A stretch of DNA of 5,359 nucleotides from Clostridia bacterium (GTDB lineage: Bacteria > Bacillota > Clostridia > Christensenellales > Aristaeellaceae). The notes below the pieces were generated by a model that was not told the origin of the DNA, did no database searches, and saw only the letters and a list, made by a program, of their open reading frames with translations. The stretch lies in contig JAFWBZ010000214.1 of NCBI GenBank assembly GCA_017537105.1, positions 1 to 5,359 on the forward strand, written 5' to 3'. The position numbers and the translations under genes were made by a program. This document shows positions 1-5,359 of the stretch, piece after piece. Numbering within the stretch: position 1 is the first letter of the stretch; every line of letters begins with the position of its first letter.

Positions 1-471
1 GAAGAGGTTGCCGAAGAGGCCGCTGAGACCGCGGAAGAGGCTGTCGAGGCCGTCGAAGAAAAGGCCGAAGAAGTGACCGAAGCCGCCGCTGAGGCCGTCG
101 AAGAGGCCAAGGAAGAGGCTGCGGAAGCCGCTGAAGAAGTGACCGAGACGGTCGAAGAGGCCGCTGAGGGAGCGACGGAAGCCGTGGAAGAGGTTGCCGA
201 AGAGGCCGCTGAGACCGCGGAAGAGGCTGTCGAGGCCGTCGAAGAGAAGGCTGAAGAAGTGACCGAAGCCGCCGCCGAGGCCGTCGAAGAGGCCAAGGAA
301 GAGGCTGCGGAAGCCGCCGAAGAAGTGACCGAGACGGTTGAAGAGGCCGCCGCGGAAGCGACGGAAGCCGTGGAAGAGGTTGCCGAGGAGGCCGCCGAGA
401 CCGCGGAAGAGGCTGCCGAGGCCGTCGAAGAGAAGGCCGAGGAAGTGACCGAAGCTGCCGCTGAGGCCGTC
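1..471 (+). repeat. In-frame 186-bp tandem repeat (about 2.5 copies visible), coding 62-residue units
   Basis: Copies start at 1, 187 and 373; the third stops at 471 after about 99 bases. By eye, copies 1 and 2 differ at about 8 of 186 bases and copies 1 and 3 at about 6 of 99. Most differences are silent third-position changes (GAA/GAG, GCC/GCT, GTC/GTT). Each full unit breaks into five 11-residue blocks, all with Glu at block positions 1, 2, 5 and 9, plus one 7-residue block (EGATEAV in copy 1, AEATEAV in copy 2). More copies may lie to the left of the window. Confidence 0.95.
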
Positions 472-768
472 GCGCTGCCCGCAGAGCCCGCGTTCGCGCC
501 CAACGCCGACTACGATGAGTACACCGTGGTGGTGTTCGCCGCCGGCGAGGATCAGGAAGATCTGATCTGCACGGTGAGCCGCAAGGCGGATGACAGCGAG
601 TTCTGCCTGGAGTGCAGCCGCAATGGCGAAGACCAGATGGCCCGCGCCACCTGGGACGGCGAGAAGTACGAGGTTGTCGAGGACAAGACCGGCGCCATGA
701 CGGACGATATCCCCGCGATTCTGGACATCGCCGTGGAGCAGAGCATCTGGCTGCCCATCGAGAAGTAA
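1..768 (+). CDS. Acidic Glu/Ala-rich hendecad-repeat protein with unknown C-terminal domain (5' end outside window)
   Basis: The frame is open from the first base, so the true start lies upstream. The GTG at 73 sits inside a repeat and is an internal Val codon, not a start. Of the 255 visible residues, the first 157 are a low-complexity helix-forming repeat of Glu, Ala, Val and Thr with a 62-residue period. The remaining 98 or so begin at the Ala-Leu-Pro-Ala-Glu-Pro linker and look globular and mixed, with a VVVF strand, three Cys (visible residues 190, 202 and 205, the last two as CLEC), a TWDG turn and a final WLPIEK. One full repeat has 26 Glu and only 2 Lys, so it is very acidic. No membrane segment is visible. 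An ideal terminator follows 15 bases after the stop. The repeat resembles the 11-residue amphipathic helices of LEA-like and apolipoprotein-like proteins, but that is only an analogy. I do not recognise the C-terminal domain, and the function is unknown. Confidence 0.85.
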   Translation, partial: EEVAEEAAETAEEAVEAVEEKAEEVTEAAAEAVEEAKEEAAEAAEEVTETVEEAAEGATEAVEEVAEEAAETAEEAVEAVEEKAEEVTEAAAEAVEEAKEEAAEAAEEVTETVEEAAAEATEAVEEVAEEAAETAEEAAEAVEEKAEEVTEAAAEAVALPAEPAFAPNADYDEYTVVVFAAGEDQEDLICTVSRKADDSEFCLECSRNGEDQMARATWDGEKYEVVEDKTGAMTDDIPAILDIAVEQSIWLPIEK

Positions 769-783
769 TCCAACGCACAGAGG

Positions 784-824
784 AAGAGGAGAGGCGCTCC
801 TGCGAGCCGCCTCTCCTCTTTTTT
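784..824 (+). terminator. Rho-independent terminator of the repeat-protein gene
   Basis: A perfect 13-bp GC-rich stem (784-796 with 808-820) closes an 11-base loop that can form a further short CTC/GAG helix. A run of six T (819-824) follows. It starts 15 bases after the stop codon. Read on the other strand, the stem is followed only by CCTCTG, so it would be a weaker terminator for the converging operon ending at 841. Confidence 0.93.
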
Positions 825-840
825 GTCGCGGGAATGGGTG

Positions 841-1323
841 CTATTTCCTCGCTGCCTCTGTCAAAAGTGCTTGGAGCCGCTCGTCAGGCTGCAGCAGCAG
901 GATCGACGTCTTGCCGCCGTCGCCGTAGGCGATGGCCAGGGGCTCCAGGGGACACTCCGGTCTGACGGCCCGCCGCACGCGGGCTCCGGGGAACCGGGCG
1001 CGCAGCTTCTCAGGATCACCGCAGGCCCGTATGGTCGAGAGCCAGATCTCCTGCGCCAGGAGGCGCCGCTTGCCGTACACGCGGCTTACGCGGAGGCAGC
1101 TGCCGTCGCAGGTGTAGACAAAGCCCATCACGAAGCGGTGCATCATGAACCAGGCGAGGGCGGCGCCGGAGGCGAGAAACAGCAGCGAGGAAGCGCCGCC
1201 AAGCCAGCGGCTCAGCCACTCAAACAGCCGCGACAGGAGAATCACCAGCAGCGCGAGCGCCGCGATCAGCGCCACGCCGCGCCAGCCCTTCAGGGACGGG
1301 CCGTCCACGCGCTGCTCGATCAC
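841..1323 (-). CDS. Small two-helix membrane protein with beta-rich, possibly bacterial PH-like tail
   Basis: The protein has 160 residues. Two hydrophobic segments, about residues 16-34 and 43-62, are joined by a short aromatic/basic loop. A soluble tail of about 90 residues follows, with a short-strand pattern (CDGSCLRVSRVYGKRR, then EIWLSTI). This membrane-hairpin-plus-beta arrangement is reminiscent of bacterial PH-like (DUF304-type) proteins, but that is a weak inference and no family motif is certain. The start is GTG, chosen because an AGGAGG site lies 7 bases upstream (plus-strand 1331-1336) and because it overlaps the TGA of the preceding gene as GTGA, which suggests translational coupling. 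By the positive-inside rule, the Arg/Lys-rich tail is probably cytoplasmic. The gene ends 17 bases from the terminator of the converging gene. The function is unknown. Confidence 0.85.
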   Translation of the reverse strand: MIEQRVDGPSLKGWRGVALIAALALLVILLSRLFEWLSRWLGGASSLLFLASGAALAWFMMHRFVMGFVYTCDGSCLRVSRVYGKRRLLAQEIWLSTIRACGDPEKLRARFPGARVRRAVRPECPLEPLAIAYGDGGKTSILLLQPDERLQALLTEAARK

Positions 1324-2000
1324 GGCGATCCCTCCTCCGCGGTGTCCCGGGTCAGGTCATCGAGGAGGAATTCCACGGCCTTTCGGGCGGTCTCCGGGTT
1401 GTCGCTGGTCTCGGAGAGGACCAGAAAGGCGCCGCGGTTGTTGAACGCGCCGAGCTCGGAGAGGGCGTCGACGCTGTCCAGCCGAAGGCCTGCGATGTAG
1501 GTGCGGCGCGCACCGGTCTCCTCATCCTCTTCGGTCACGGTGTAGGGTTCAAGCCCGTATTCGGACAGCCATCCCGCCTCGAGGAAGCTGTCCAGCGGCA
1601 TGGCGCCGCCCGCATTGACCAGCGCGTCCATGGCCGCGGCGCTGGCCATAAATACGTCTCCCTCGTGGACGCTCAGGCGAGTCATCAGCAGGATGTTGCT
1701 GGTATAGTCGTCCTCCGAATCGGCGAACTGCAAGCCCTGGAATTCGACCCTGCGCAGCGTGTCGTCGAAGGCCTGGGTGCGCTCGAGCACGTCGTCCGCG
1801 ATGGGGGACAGGGCATCGGCGTCAAAGTAGCTGGACGCCAGGTAGATCACCACGGTCTGATCGGTGGGAATGCGCGGGGTGGTGGCGGTCCACAGCAGGC
1901 TGGAGAGCACCAGCATGACGGCGATTCCGGCGATGTAGATGGCGATGTTTTTGCGGAAGTGTTCCCTCAGGTTTGCGAGGGTCAGGCGATTGTCCGGCAT
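1320..2000 (-). CDS. Membrane-anchored protein with solute-binding-protein-like outer domain
   Basis: The protein has 226 residues. A basic N-terminus (residues 1-18) precedes a single hydrophobic segment (about 19-38). This fits an uncleaved signal anchor with the remaining 188 or so residues outside. There is no lipobox Cys, so it is not a lipoprotein. The outer part has features seen in extracellular solute-binding proteins: an early beta strand (TVVIYLASSYF, about 49-59), DVFMAS near 115-120, MPLDSFLEAGWL at 134-145, and a late segment (NPETARKAVEFLLDDL, 201-216) like the helix that ends many family 1 binding proteins. At about 190 outer residues it is much shorter than a usual binding protein of 350-450, and no ABC permease or ATPase is adjacent. 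It may be a degenerate or sensory relative; this assignment is tentative. The ATG start has a GGGAGG site 7 bases upstream and a promoter at 2029-2057. It is the first gene of a two-gene operon. Confidence 0.88.
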   Translation of the reverse strand: MPDNRLTLANLREHFRKNIAIYIAGIAVMLVLSSLLWTATTPRIPTDQTVVIYLASSYFDADALSPIADDVLERTQAFDDTLRRVEFQGLQFADSEDDYTSNILLMTRLSVHEGDVFMASAAAMDALVNAGGAMPLDSFLEAGWLSEYGLEPYTVTEEDEETGARRTYIAGLRLDSVDALSELGAFNNRGAFLVLSETSDNPETARKAVEFLLDDLTRDTAEEGSP

Positions 2001-2028
2001 GGCGGTGCCTCCCTATCATAGTGTTATC

Positions 2029-2057
2029 ATTATAGAACACAATTCGCTCCCGCGCAA
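2029..2057 (-). promoter_or_regulatory. Sigma-A promoter for the two-gene membrane operon
   Basis: On the minus strand, a perfect TATAAT (plus-strand 2029-2034) lies 17 bp downstream of TTGCGC (2052-2057), which keeps the TTG of the -35 consensus. Transcription would start about 20-25 bases upstream of the ATG at 2000, with the GGGAGG ribosome site between. Confidence 0.75.
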
Positions 2058-2110
2058 GGGGCTTCCGCGGGGCGCGCGGGCGAAGAATGCGCCGTTTTTG
2101 CCCGTGCGGC

Positions 2111-2139
2111 TTGACAGCGGGGCGGCGAGCGTCTATTAT
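2111..2139 (+). promoter_or_regulatory. Sigma-A promoter for the yhaM-like gene
   Basis: A perfect TTGACA (2111-2116), a 17-bp spacer and TATTAT (2134-2139, 5 of 6 matches). The predicted start near 2146 gives a leader of about 30 bases before the ATG at 2176. The promoter diverges from the one at 2029-2057. Confidence 0.88.
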
Positions 2140-2175
2140 AGAATCAGGATTTGCGATGGACAGGAGAGATGCACG

Positions 2176-3147
2176 ATGAGGGAACAGCCCCAGCTGGCGA
2201 CAATGATCAAGGGGCAGGTATTTGACGGCTTTCTGCTGGTGCGGCAGGCGACGCAGCGCACGAGCTCCAACGGCGGCAAGTACCTGGACATGACGCTGTG
2301 CGACATCTCCGGTGAGGTCAACGCGAAGATGTGGGACGGCCTGATGGCGCCCCCGCCCGCGGCCCAGGTGATCCGGCTGCGGGGCATGATGCTGGAGTAC
2401 AACGGGCGGCCGCAGCTGCGCGTGGACAAGATGCGCGTTTCCGTGGAGGCGGACGACGTGGACATGTCCGTGCTGGCTCCCTGCGCGCCCGAGCCCGCCA
2501 GTGACATGCTGGATTTCATTCTCAACCGGGTGGACGCCTTCGCCGACCACGAACTGAAGTCGCTGGTGTTGATGCGGCTGGAGGAGTGCGGCGACAAGCT
2601 GAGTTACTATCCGGCGGCGTCGAAGCTGCACCACGCGGAGCGCGCGGGGCTGCTGCATCACACCTCCACCATGCTTCGCGGCGCGGCGGCCATCTGCGAG
2701 ATCTATCCCACGCTGGACGCGGACCTGCTGGCGGCGGGCGTGATCCTGCACGACCTGTGCAAGATCACCGAGATGGAGGCCGACGAGATCGGCGTGGTAT
2801 CGGATTATACCGCCCAGGGCATGCTGATCGGCCACCTGGTGCAGGGCGTGGCGGAGCTGGACCGCTGCGGCCGGGCGCTGAAGGTGCGGCCGGAGCTTTT
2901 GATGATGCTGGAGCACATGGTGCTTTCCCACCACGACCTGCCCGAATACGGCAGCCCCAAGCCGCCCATGTTCCCCGAGGCTGAGGTGCTGCACGTGCTG
3001 GACCTGCTGGACGCCCGCATGTTCGAGATGAACCGCGAGCTGAAGACCGCGCTGCCCGGCGGATTCACCGAGCGCATCTGGTCGCTGGACCGGAAGCTGT
3101 ACCGGCGCAAGGAGCCGCCGGTGGGCAGGGATAGGGAACAGGGCTGA
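2176..3147 (+). CDS. yhaM: 3'-5' exoribonuclease, YhaM family (OB fold plus HD domain)
   Basis: The protein has 323 residues, close to the roughly 314 of Bacillus YhaM. The N-terminal part (about residues 8-95) has the OB-fold nucleic-acid-binding pattern: a DGFLLVR strand, a KYLDMTLCDISGEVNAKMWD segment and a later RPQLRVDKMR strand. The C-terminal half is an HD phosphohydrolase domain: His161-His162 in GLLHHT, the metal-binding pair His192-Asp193 in ILHDLCK, then His247, the pair His252-His253, and a final Asp in LLDARM (279). In the known family this metal-dependent cytoplasmic enzyme degrades RNA, and in some species short DNA, from the 3' end as part of RNA turnover. The frame stays open upstream to 1939, but the ATG at 2176 is chosen because AGGAG (2162-2166) precedes it by 9 bases and because the promoter at 2111-2139 excludes longer forms. 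It appears monocistronic. Confidence 0.93.
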   Translation: MREQPQLATMIKGQVFDGFLLVRQATQRTSSNGGKYLDMTLCDISGEVNAKMWDGLMAPPPAAQVIRLRGMMLEYNGRPQLRVDKMRVSVEADDVDMSVLAPCAPEPASDMLDFILNRVDAFADHELKSLVLMRLEECGDKLSYYPAASKLHHAERAGLLHHTSTMLRGAAAICEIYPTLDADLLAAGVILHDLCKITEMEADEIGVVSDYTAQGMLIGHLVQGVAELDRCGRALKVRPELLMMLEHMVLSHHDLPEYGSPKPPMFPEAEVLHVLDLLDARMFEMNRELKTALPGGFTERIWSLDRKLYRRKEPPVGRDREQG

Positions 3148-3223
3148 CGGATACGGCCGCGCAGCGGGAAAAGGAAGGGTGGGAGATGAACCCTGATGCC
3201 CCTTCTTCCCGCGCTGAAATGGC

Positions 3224-3246
3224 ATGGGACGGCTTTGCCGTCCCAT
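3224..3246. terminator. Hairpin after the yhaM-like gene, likely terminator
   Basis: A perfect 10-bp stem (ATGGGACGGC at 3224-3233, GCCGTCCCAT at 3237-3246) closes a TTT loop. It is followed on the plus strand by only TTGTC, so the T-tract is poor. It lies 76 bases beyond the yhaM stop, between converging genes. Confidence 0.55.
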
Positions 3247-3257
3247 TTGTCAGAGGA

Positions 3258-3290
3258 AAGGTGCCATGGGAAGCAGTCCCATGGCACTTT
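3258..3290. terminator. Second convergent hairpin, likely terminator of the aldo/keto reductase unit
   Basis: A perfect 11-bp stem (3261-3271 with 3277-3287) closes a 5-base loop and is extended by AA/TT plus a G-T pair at its base. On the minus strand it follows the reductase stop by 17 bases and leads into CCTTTCCTCT; on the plus strand it leads into TTTCC. It may work in both directions. The T-tracts are imperfect. Confidence 0.6.
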
Positions 3291-3307
3291 CCGCGTATCT
3301 CGCGCGT

Positions 3308-4195
3308 TCAAAAGAACTCCTTGCCCCGGACGGATGCGAGCTTCGCTTCGAGCAGCGCCATGTCTGCGGCCGGCGAATCCAGACATTCGTCAATGTGTTC
3401 GACGGCGAAGCGGAAGCACTCAAAGTTTCCCGGCGGGACCAGCGTATCGACGCCCAATGCCAGGGCATATCGCATCGCAGCCATGCCGAAGGCCTCGTCC
3501 GCCACATCGATGGGCTTGCACCAGGACTTGGGAAAGGCGGAAGCGGCGCGCTCGGCGGCGCTTTCCCAGCGGCGTTCGATGAACGCCTTCATGCACAGCA
3601 CACCCATGTTTCGGGCCTTCGCGGCCTTCAGCAGTCGCGCGCCCATGCCGTGTGCCATATGCATGAACCAGTTAAAGGGGAAGAGCACCGTGTCGAAGTC
3701 GTACAGATCGATCATTTTGAGGGCGGCGTCCTCGTCATGGGCGGTGAAGCCGATGTGCGCGGCGATGCCCTTCTCCCGAGCGTCCCGCATCAGTTCCATG
3801 ACGCCGCCGGGGGAGAAGGCCGCCTTCACATCCTCCATGGAGGCGATGGCGTGGAGCTGATAGACGTCGAAGTGATCGGTGTGAAGCTGTGCGAGGGATT
3901 CCTTCAGCTCCTGCTCCGCGCCGGTGCGATCCCGCAGCACGGTCTTGCAGGCGAGGTGTACCTGCGGGCGATAGGGGCGCAGCGAATTGCCCAGCTGTAG
4001 CTGAGCGTTTCCGTAACTGGGCGCTACATCGAAGTAATTGACGCCGCGCTCGATGGCGTAGGCAACAAAGCGGTCGGACGACGCCTGATCCAGCGCCGGA
4101 TAGTGGGATCCGTCGTAGATGCCGGCGGAGACAATGCCGCCGTAGGCAACGGCGGAGATGTCGATGCCGGTGCGGCCCAGAGATCTGTATTGCAT
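3308..4195 (-). CDS. Aldo/keto reductase
   Basis: The protein has 295 residues and a classic AKR TIM-barrel pattern: it opens with MQYRSLGRTG and carries the catalytic tetrad Asp56 (YFDVAP), Tyr61 (SYG), Lys84 (ACKT) and His115 (YQLHAI). IGFTAHD at about 148-154 follows the usual family layout. The family reduces aldehydes or ketones with NAD(P)H in the cytoplasm; the substrate cannot be read from sequence. It lacks the C-terminal ferredoxin-like cysteine motifs seen in longer clostridial members. The frame extends upstream to 4270, but the ATG at 4195 is preferred because AGGAG lies 7 bases upstream and homology begins there. The longer form would overlap the ybaK stop. It is probably the second gene after ybaK, with a 71-bp gap and no convincing promoter in it. 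Confidence 0.93.
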   Translation of the reverse strand: MQYRSLGRTGIDISAVAYGGIVSAGIYDGSHYPALDQASSDRFVAYAIERGVNYFDVAPSYGNAQLQLGNSLRPYRPQVHLACKTVLRDRTGAEQELKESLAQLHTDHFDVYQLHAIASMEDVKAAFSPGGVMELMRDAREKGIAAHIGFTAHDEDAALKMIDLYDFDTVLFPFNWFMHMAHGMGARLLKAAKARNMGVLCMKAFIERRWESAAERAASAFPKSWCKPIDVADEAFGMAAMRYALALGVDTLVPPGNFECFRFAVEHIDECLDSPAADMALLEAKLASVRGKEFF

Positions 4196-4266
4196 AGTCG
4201 GCTCCTTTCCCGTTTTACATCTATTTGGTCTCGCGTCGCGGGATACCTCTGAGGCGTCCGCATAAG

Positions 4267-4731
4267 TCACTTGCAGACATCCACCCAGCCCTGGCAGTTC
4301 TCCGCCACCTGCTCTAGCTCCTCGCAGGTCAGCTCAATGGCGCTGTTGGAGCTTCCGCAGGCGGGGAACACGGTGTCGAAGCGACGCAGGGAGGTGTCCA
4401 GAAAGGTGCGCACGCCAGGCTCGACGCCGAAGGGACACACGCCGCCGACGCCGTGGCCGATCAGTGCTTCCACCTCGTCATGTCCCAGCATCTTTGCCTT
4501 GGTGTGGAACTGCGCCTTGAACTTCGGGTTGTCGATCTTCCGGTCGCCCGAAGTGACCACCAGAACGGGGCCCTCCGGGGTCATGAAGGAAAGGGACTTG
4601 GCGATGCGGGCCGGGATGACGCCCGCCGCCTGGGCCGCCAGCTCCACCGTGGCGCTGGAGGTGTCAAATTCCAGAATTCTCTCTGCCATATCGAAGGATT
4701 TGAGGTGGTTGCGCGCACGCTCGATGGTCAT
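4267..4731 (-). CDS. ybaK: YbaK/EbsC-type aminoacyl-tRNA deacylase (Cys-tRNA(Pro) deacylase-like)
   Basis: The protein has 154 residues, the usual length for the family. It shows the family signature: the conserved Lys45 in ARIAKSLSF (equivalent to the essential Lys of YbaK), a VLVVTSGDRKID strand-turn, and the GHGVGGVCPFG loop (residues 92-102), followed by FPACGSSNSAIEL. Known relatives hydrolyse mischarged tRNAs in trans, typically Cys-tRNA(Pro) or Ala-tRNA(Pro), in the cytoplasm. Which tRNA this one clears cannot be told from sequence, and the symbol names the family rather than a proven orthologue. The ATG at 4731 has a modest GAGGGGA site 6 bases upstream. A weak promoter candidate lies at 4762-4790 on this strand. 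It is the likely first gene of a two-gene unit with the aldo/keto reductase. Confidence 0.9.
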   Translation of the reverse strand: MTIERARNHLKSFDMAERILEFDTSSATVELAAQAAGVIPARIAKSLSFMTPEGPVLVVTSGDRKIDNPKFKAQFHTKAKMLGHDEVEALIGHGVGGVCPFGVEPGVRTFLDTSLRRFDTVFPACGSSNSAIELTCEELEQVAENCQGWVDVCK

Positions 4732-4761
4732 GAAAAATCCCCTCTCTTTTTATATGGTGCC

Positions 4762-4790
4762 AGATTACCACGAACTTGTAAAGTTCGCAA
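4762..4790 (-). promoter_or_regulatory. Weak candidate promoter for ybaK
   Basis: On the minus strand, TTGCGA (plus-strand 4785-4790) lies 17 bp upstream of TAATCT (4762-4767), which has a TGn extension. The -10 matches the consensus at only 3 of 6 positions. Spacing and position (start about 24 bases before the ATG) are reasonable. Confidence 0.4.
4771..4787. promoter_or_regulatory. Perfect inverted repeat, possible operator
   Basis: CGAACTT and AAGTTCG flank a 3-base centre (GTA). The repeat sits in the spacer of the candidate ybaK promoter, overlaps its -35, and ends 25 bases upstream of the galE -35. It has no T-tract and no gene ends beside it, so a DNA-binding site is likelier than a terminator. 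Confidence 0.4.
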
Positions 4791-4812
4791 GGAGAATCCA
4801 ACACAATGTCTC

Positions 4813-4841
4813 TTGACACGGTTTTTTCGCGCTGGTATACT
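4813..4841 (+). promoter_or_regulatory. Strong sigma-A promoter for galE
   Basis: A perfect TTGACA (4813-4818), a 17-bp spacer, and TATACT (4836-4841) preceded by TGG, giving an extended -10. The predicted start near 4848 leaves a leader of about 42 bases with GGGGAGG (4875-4881) ahead of the ATG at 4890. Confidence 0.9.
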
Positions 4842-4889
4842 CTTTTTTGCAAATGATACCATTTCGACCGCTATGGGGAGGCAATCGCC

Positions 4890-5359
4890 ATGAGAGTACT
4901 GGTTACCGGCGGCGCCGGATACATCGGGAGCCACACCTGCGTGGAGCTGTTGAACGCGGGGCATGAGATCGTGGTGGTGGACAACTTCGTCAACTCCAAG
5001 CCGGAAGCGCTGGATGCCATCCGGAAGATCACCGGGAAGGACTTCACCTTTGTGGAGGCGGACCTGCGGGACCGGGACGCCATGATGCGGGTATTCGACC
5101 AGCACGCGGTGGACGCGGTGATCCACTTTGCCGGGCTGAAGGCGGTGGGCGAGTCGGTGGAGAAGCCGCTGGAGTACTACGACAACAACCTCTATGGCTT
5201 CATTGTGCTGGCCGAGGCCATGCGCGCCCACGGCGTGAAGACCATCGTGTTCTCCTCCTCCGCCACCGTGTATGGCATGAACAATCCCGTGCCGTTCCGG
5301 GAGGACATGCCCACCAGCGCCACGAATCCCTACGGCTACACCAAGGTGATGATCGAGCA
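4890..5359 (+). CDS. galE: UDP-glucose 4-epimerase (3' end outside window)
   Basis: The first 156 residues are visible. They carry the Rossmann NAD-binding signature TGGAGYIGSH (6-15), VVVDNF with the acidic residue at the end of beta-2 (Asp31), VIHFAGLKAVGES (78-89), FSSSATVYG (121-129, catalytic Ser124) and the short-chain dehydrogenase pair Tyr148-x3-Lys152 in NPYGYTK. These match GalE, the cytoplasmic NAD-dependent enzyme that interconverts UDP-glucose and UDP-galactose in the Leloir pathway and supplies UDP-galactose for surface glycans. The start is supported by GGGGAGG 8 bases upstream and a strong promoter. Full-length members have about 330-340 residues, so roughly half is missing. 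Closely related epimerases acting on other UDP-sugars cannot be excluded without the C-terminal half. Confidence 0.95.
   Translation, partial: MRVLVTGGAGYIGSHTCVELLNAGHEIVVVDNFVNSKPEALDAIRKITGKDFTFVEADLRDRDAMMRVFDQHAVDAVIHFAGLKAVGESVEKPLEYYDNNLYGFIVLAEAMRAHGVKTIVFSSSATVYGMNNPVPFREDMPTSATNPYGYTKVMIE

Noticed and set aside
73..75. GTG as the start of the repeat protein
   Set aside because: The frame is open back to position 1, the codon recurs at the same point in each repeat (73, 259, 445), and no ribosome site is specific to it. The true start is outside the window.
1..471. CRISPR array
   Set aside because: The 186-bp units are contiguous, coding and in frame, with no short-repeat/unique-spacer alternation.
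1..509. Minus strand open in all three frames across the repeat region
   Set aside because: The repeat uses almost only G, A and C with few T on the plus strand, so TCA, TTA and CTA never occur. This is a composition effect. The plus frame has repeat periodicity and a sensible C-terminal domain.
1939..2175. N-terminal extension of the yhaM-like protein to 402 residues
   Set aside because: It would start inside the opposite gene and cross the promoter at 2111-2139. The ATG at 2176 has a good ribosome site and matches the family's length.
1822..3246. 474-residue minus-strand reading frame opposite the yhaM-like gene
   Set aside because: It is His/Gln/Arg-rich with no recognisable domain, lies antisense to a gene with clear OB and HD motifs, and runs across a promoter region. 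It is a GC-rich shadow frame.
3186..4000. Plus-strand frames of 224-258 residues opposite the aldo/keto reductase
   Set aside because: They are antisense to a gene with an intact catalytic tetrad and show no family features.
4771..4787. LexA (SOS) box
   Set aside because: The half sites GAAC and GTTC are present, but the gap is 7 bases, not the 4 of the Gram-positive LexA site, and neither neighbour is a typical SOS gene.

Overview
The window looks like chromosomal DNA of a GC-rich member of the Bacillota (Clostridia-like, of the kind common in gut or rumen genomes). The reasons are the strong AGGAGG-type ribosome binding sites, sigma-A promoters with 17-bp spacers (TTGACA/TATTAT and TTGACA/TATACT), and a YhaM-type exoribonuclease, a family typical of Gram-positive Firmicutes. 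I cannot name a genus or species. No phage, IS element, CRISPR array, rRNA or tRNA is visible.

Layout. Positions 1-768 (+) hold the 3' part of a very acidic Glu/Ala repeat protein. Its 62-residue repeat is built from five 11-residue blocks plus one 7-residue block, followed by an unrecognised C-terminal domain of about 98 residues and a strong rho-independent terminator (784-824). Converging on it is a two-gene minus-strand operon (2000 down to 841). The first gene encodes a membrane-anchored protein whose outer domain resembles a degenerate solute-binding protein. The second encodes a small protein with two membrane helices and a beta-rich tail. The two overlap by GTGA. A divergent promoter region (2001-2175) separates this operon from a monocistronic yhaM-like gene (2176-3147, +), an OB-fold/HD 3'-5' exoribonuclease.

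Positions 3148-3307 are a convergent intergenic region with two strong hairpins. Next come a minus-strand aldo/keto reductase (4195 to 3308) and, upstream of it in the same direction, a YbaK-type aminoacyl-tRNA deacylase (4731 to 4267); the 71-bp gap suggests co-transcription. Another divergent region (4732-4889) holds a perfect 7-bp inverted repeat and a near-consensus promoter for galE (UDP-glucose 4-epimerase), which runs off the right edge.

The genes form short, independently promoted units with mostly housekeeping roles: RNA turnover, tRNA quality control, redox and sugar-nucleotide metabolism. They do not form one pathway. The least ordinary parts are the hendecad repeat protein and the orphan two-gene membrane operon. 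I see no evidence for a complete novel multi-gene system in this window.
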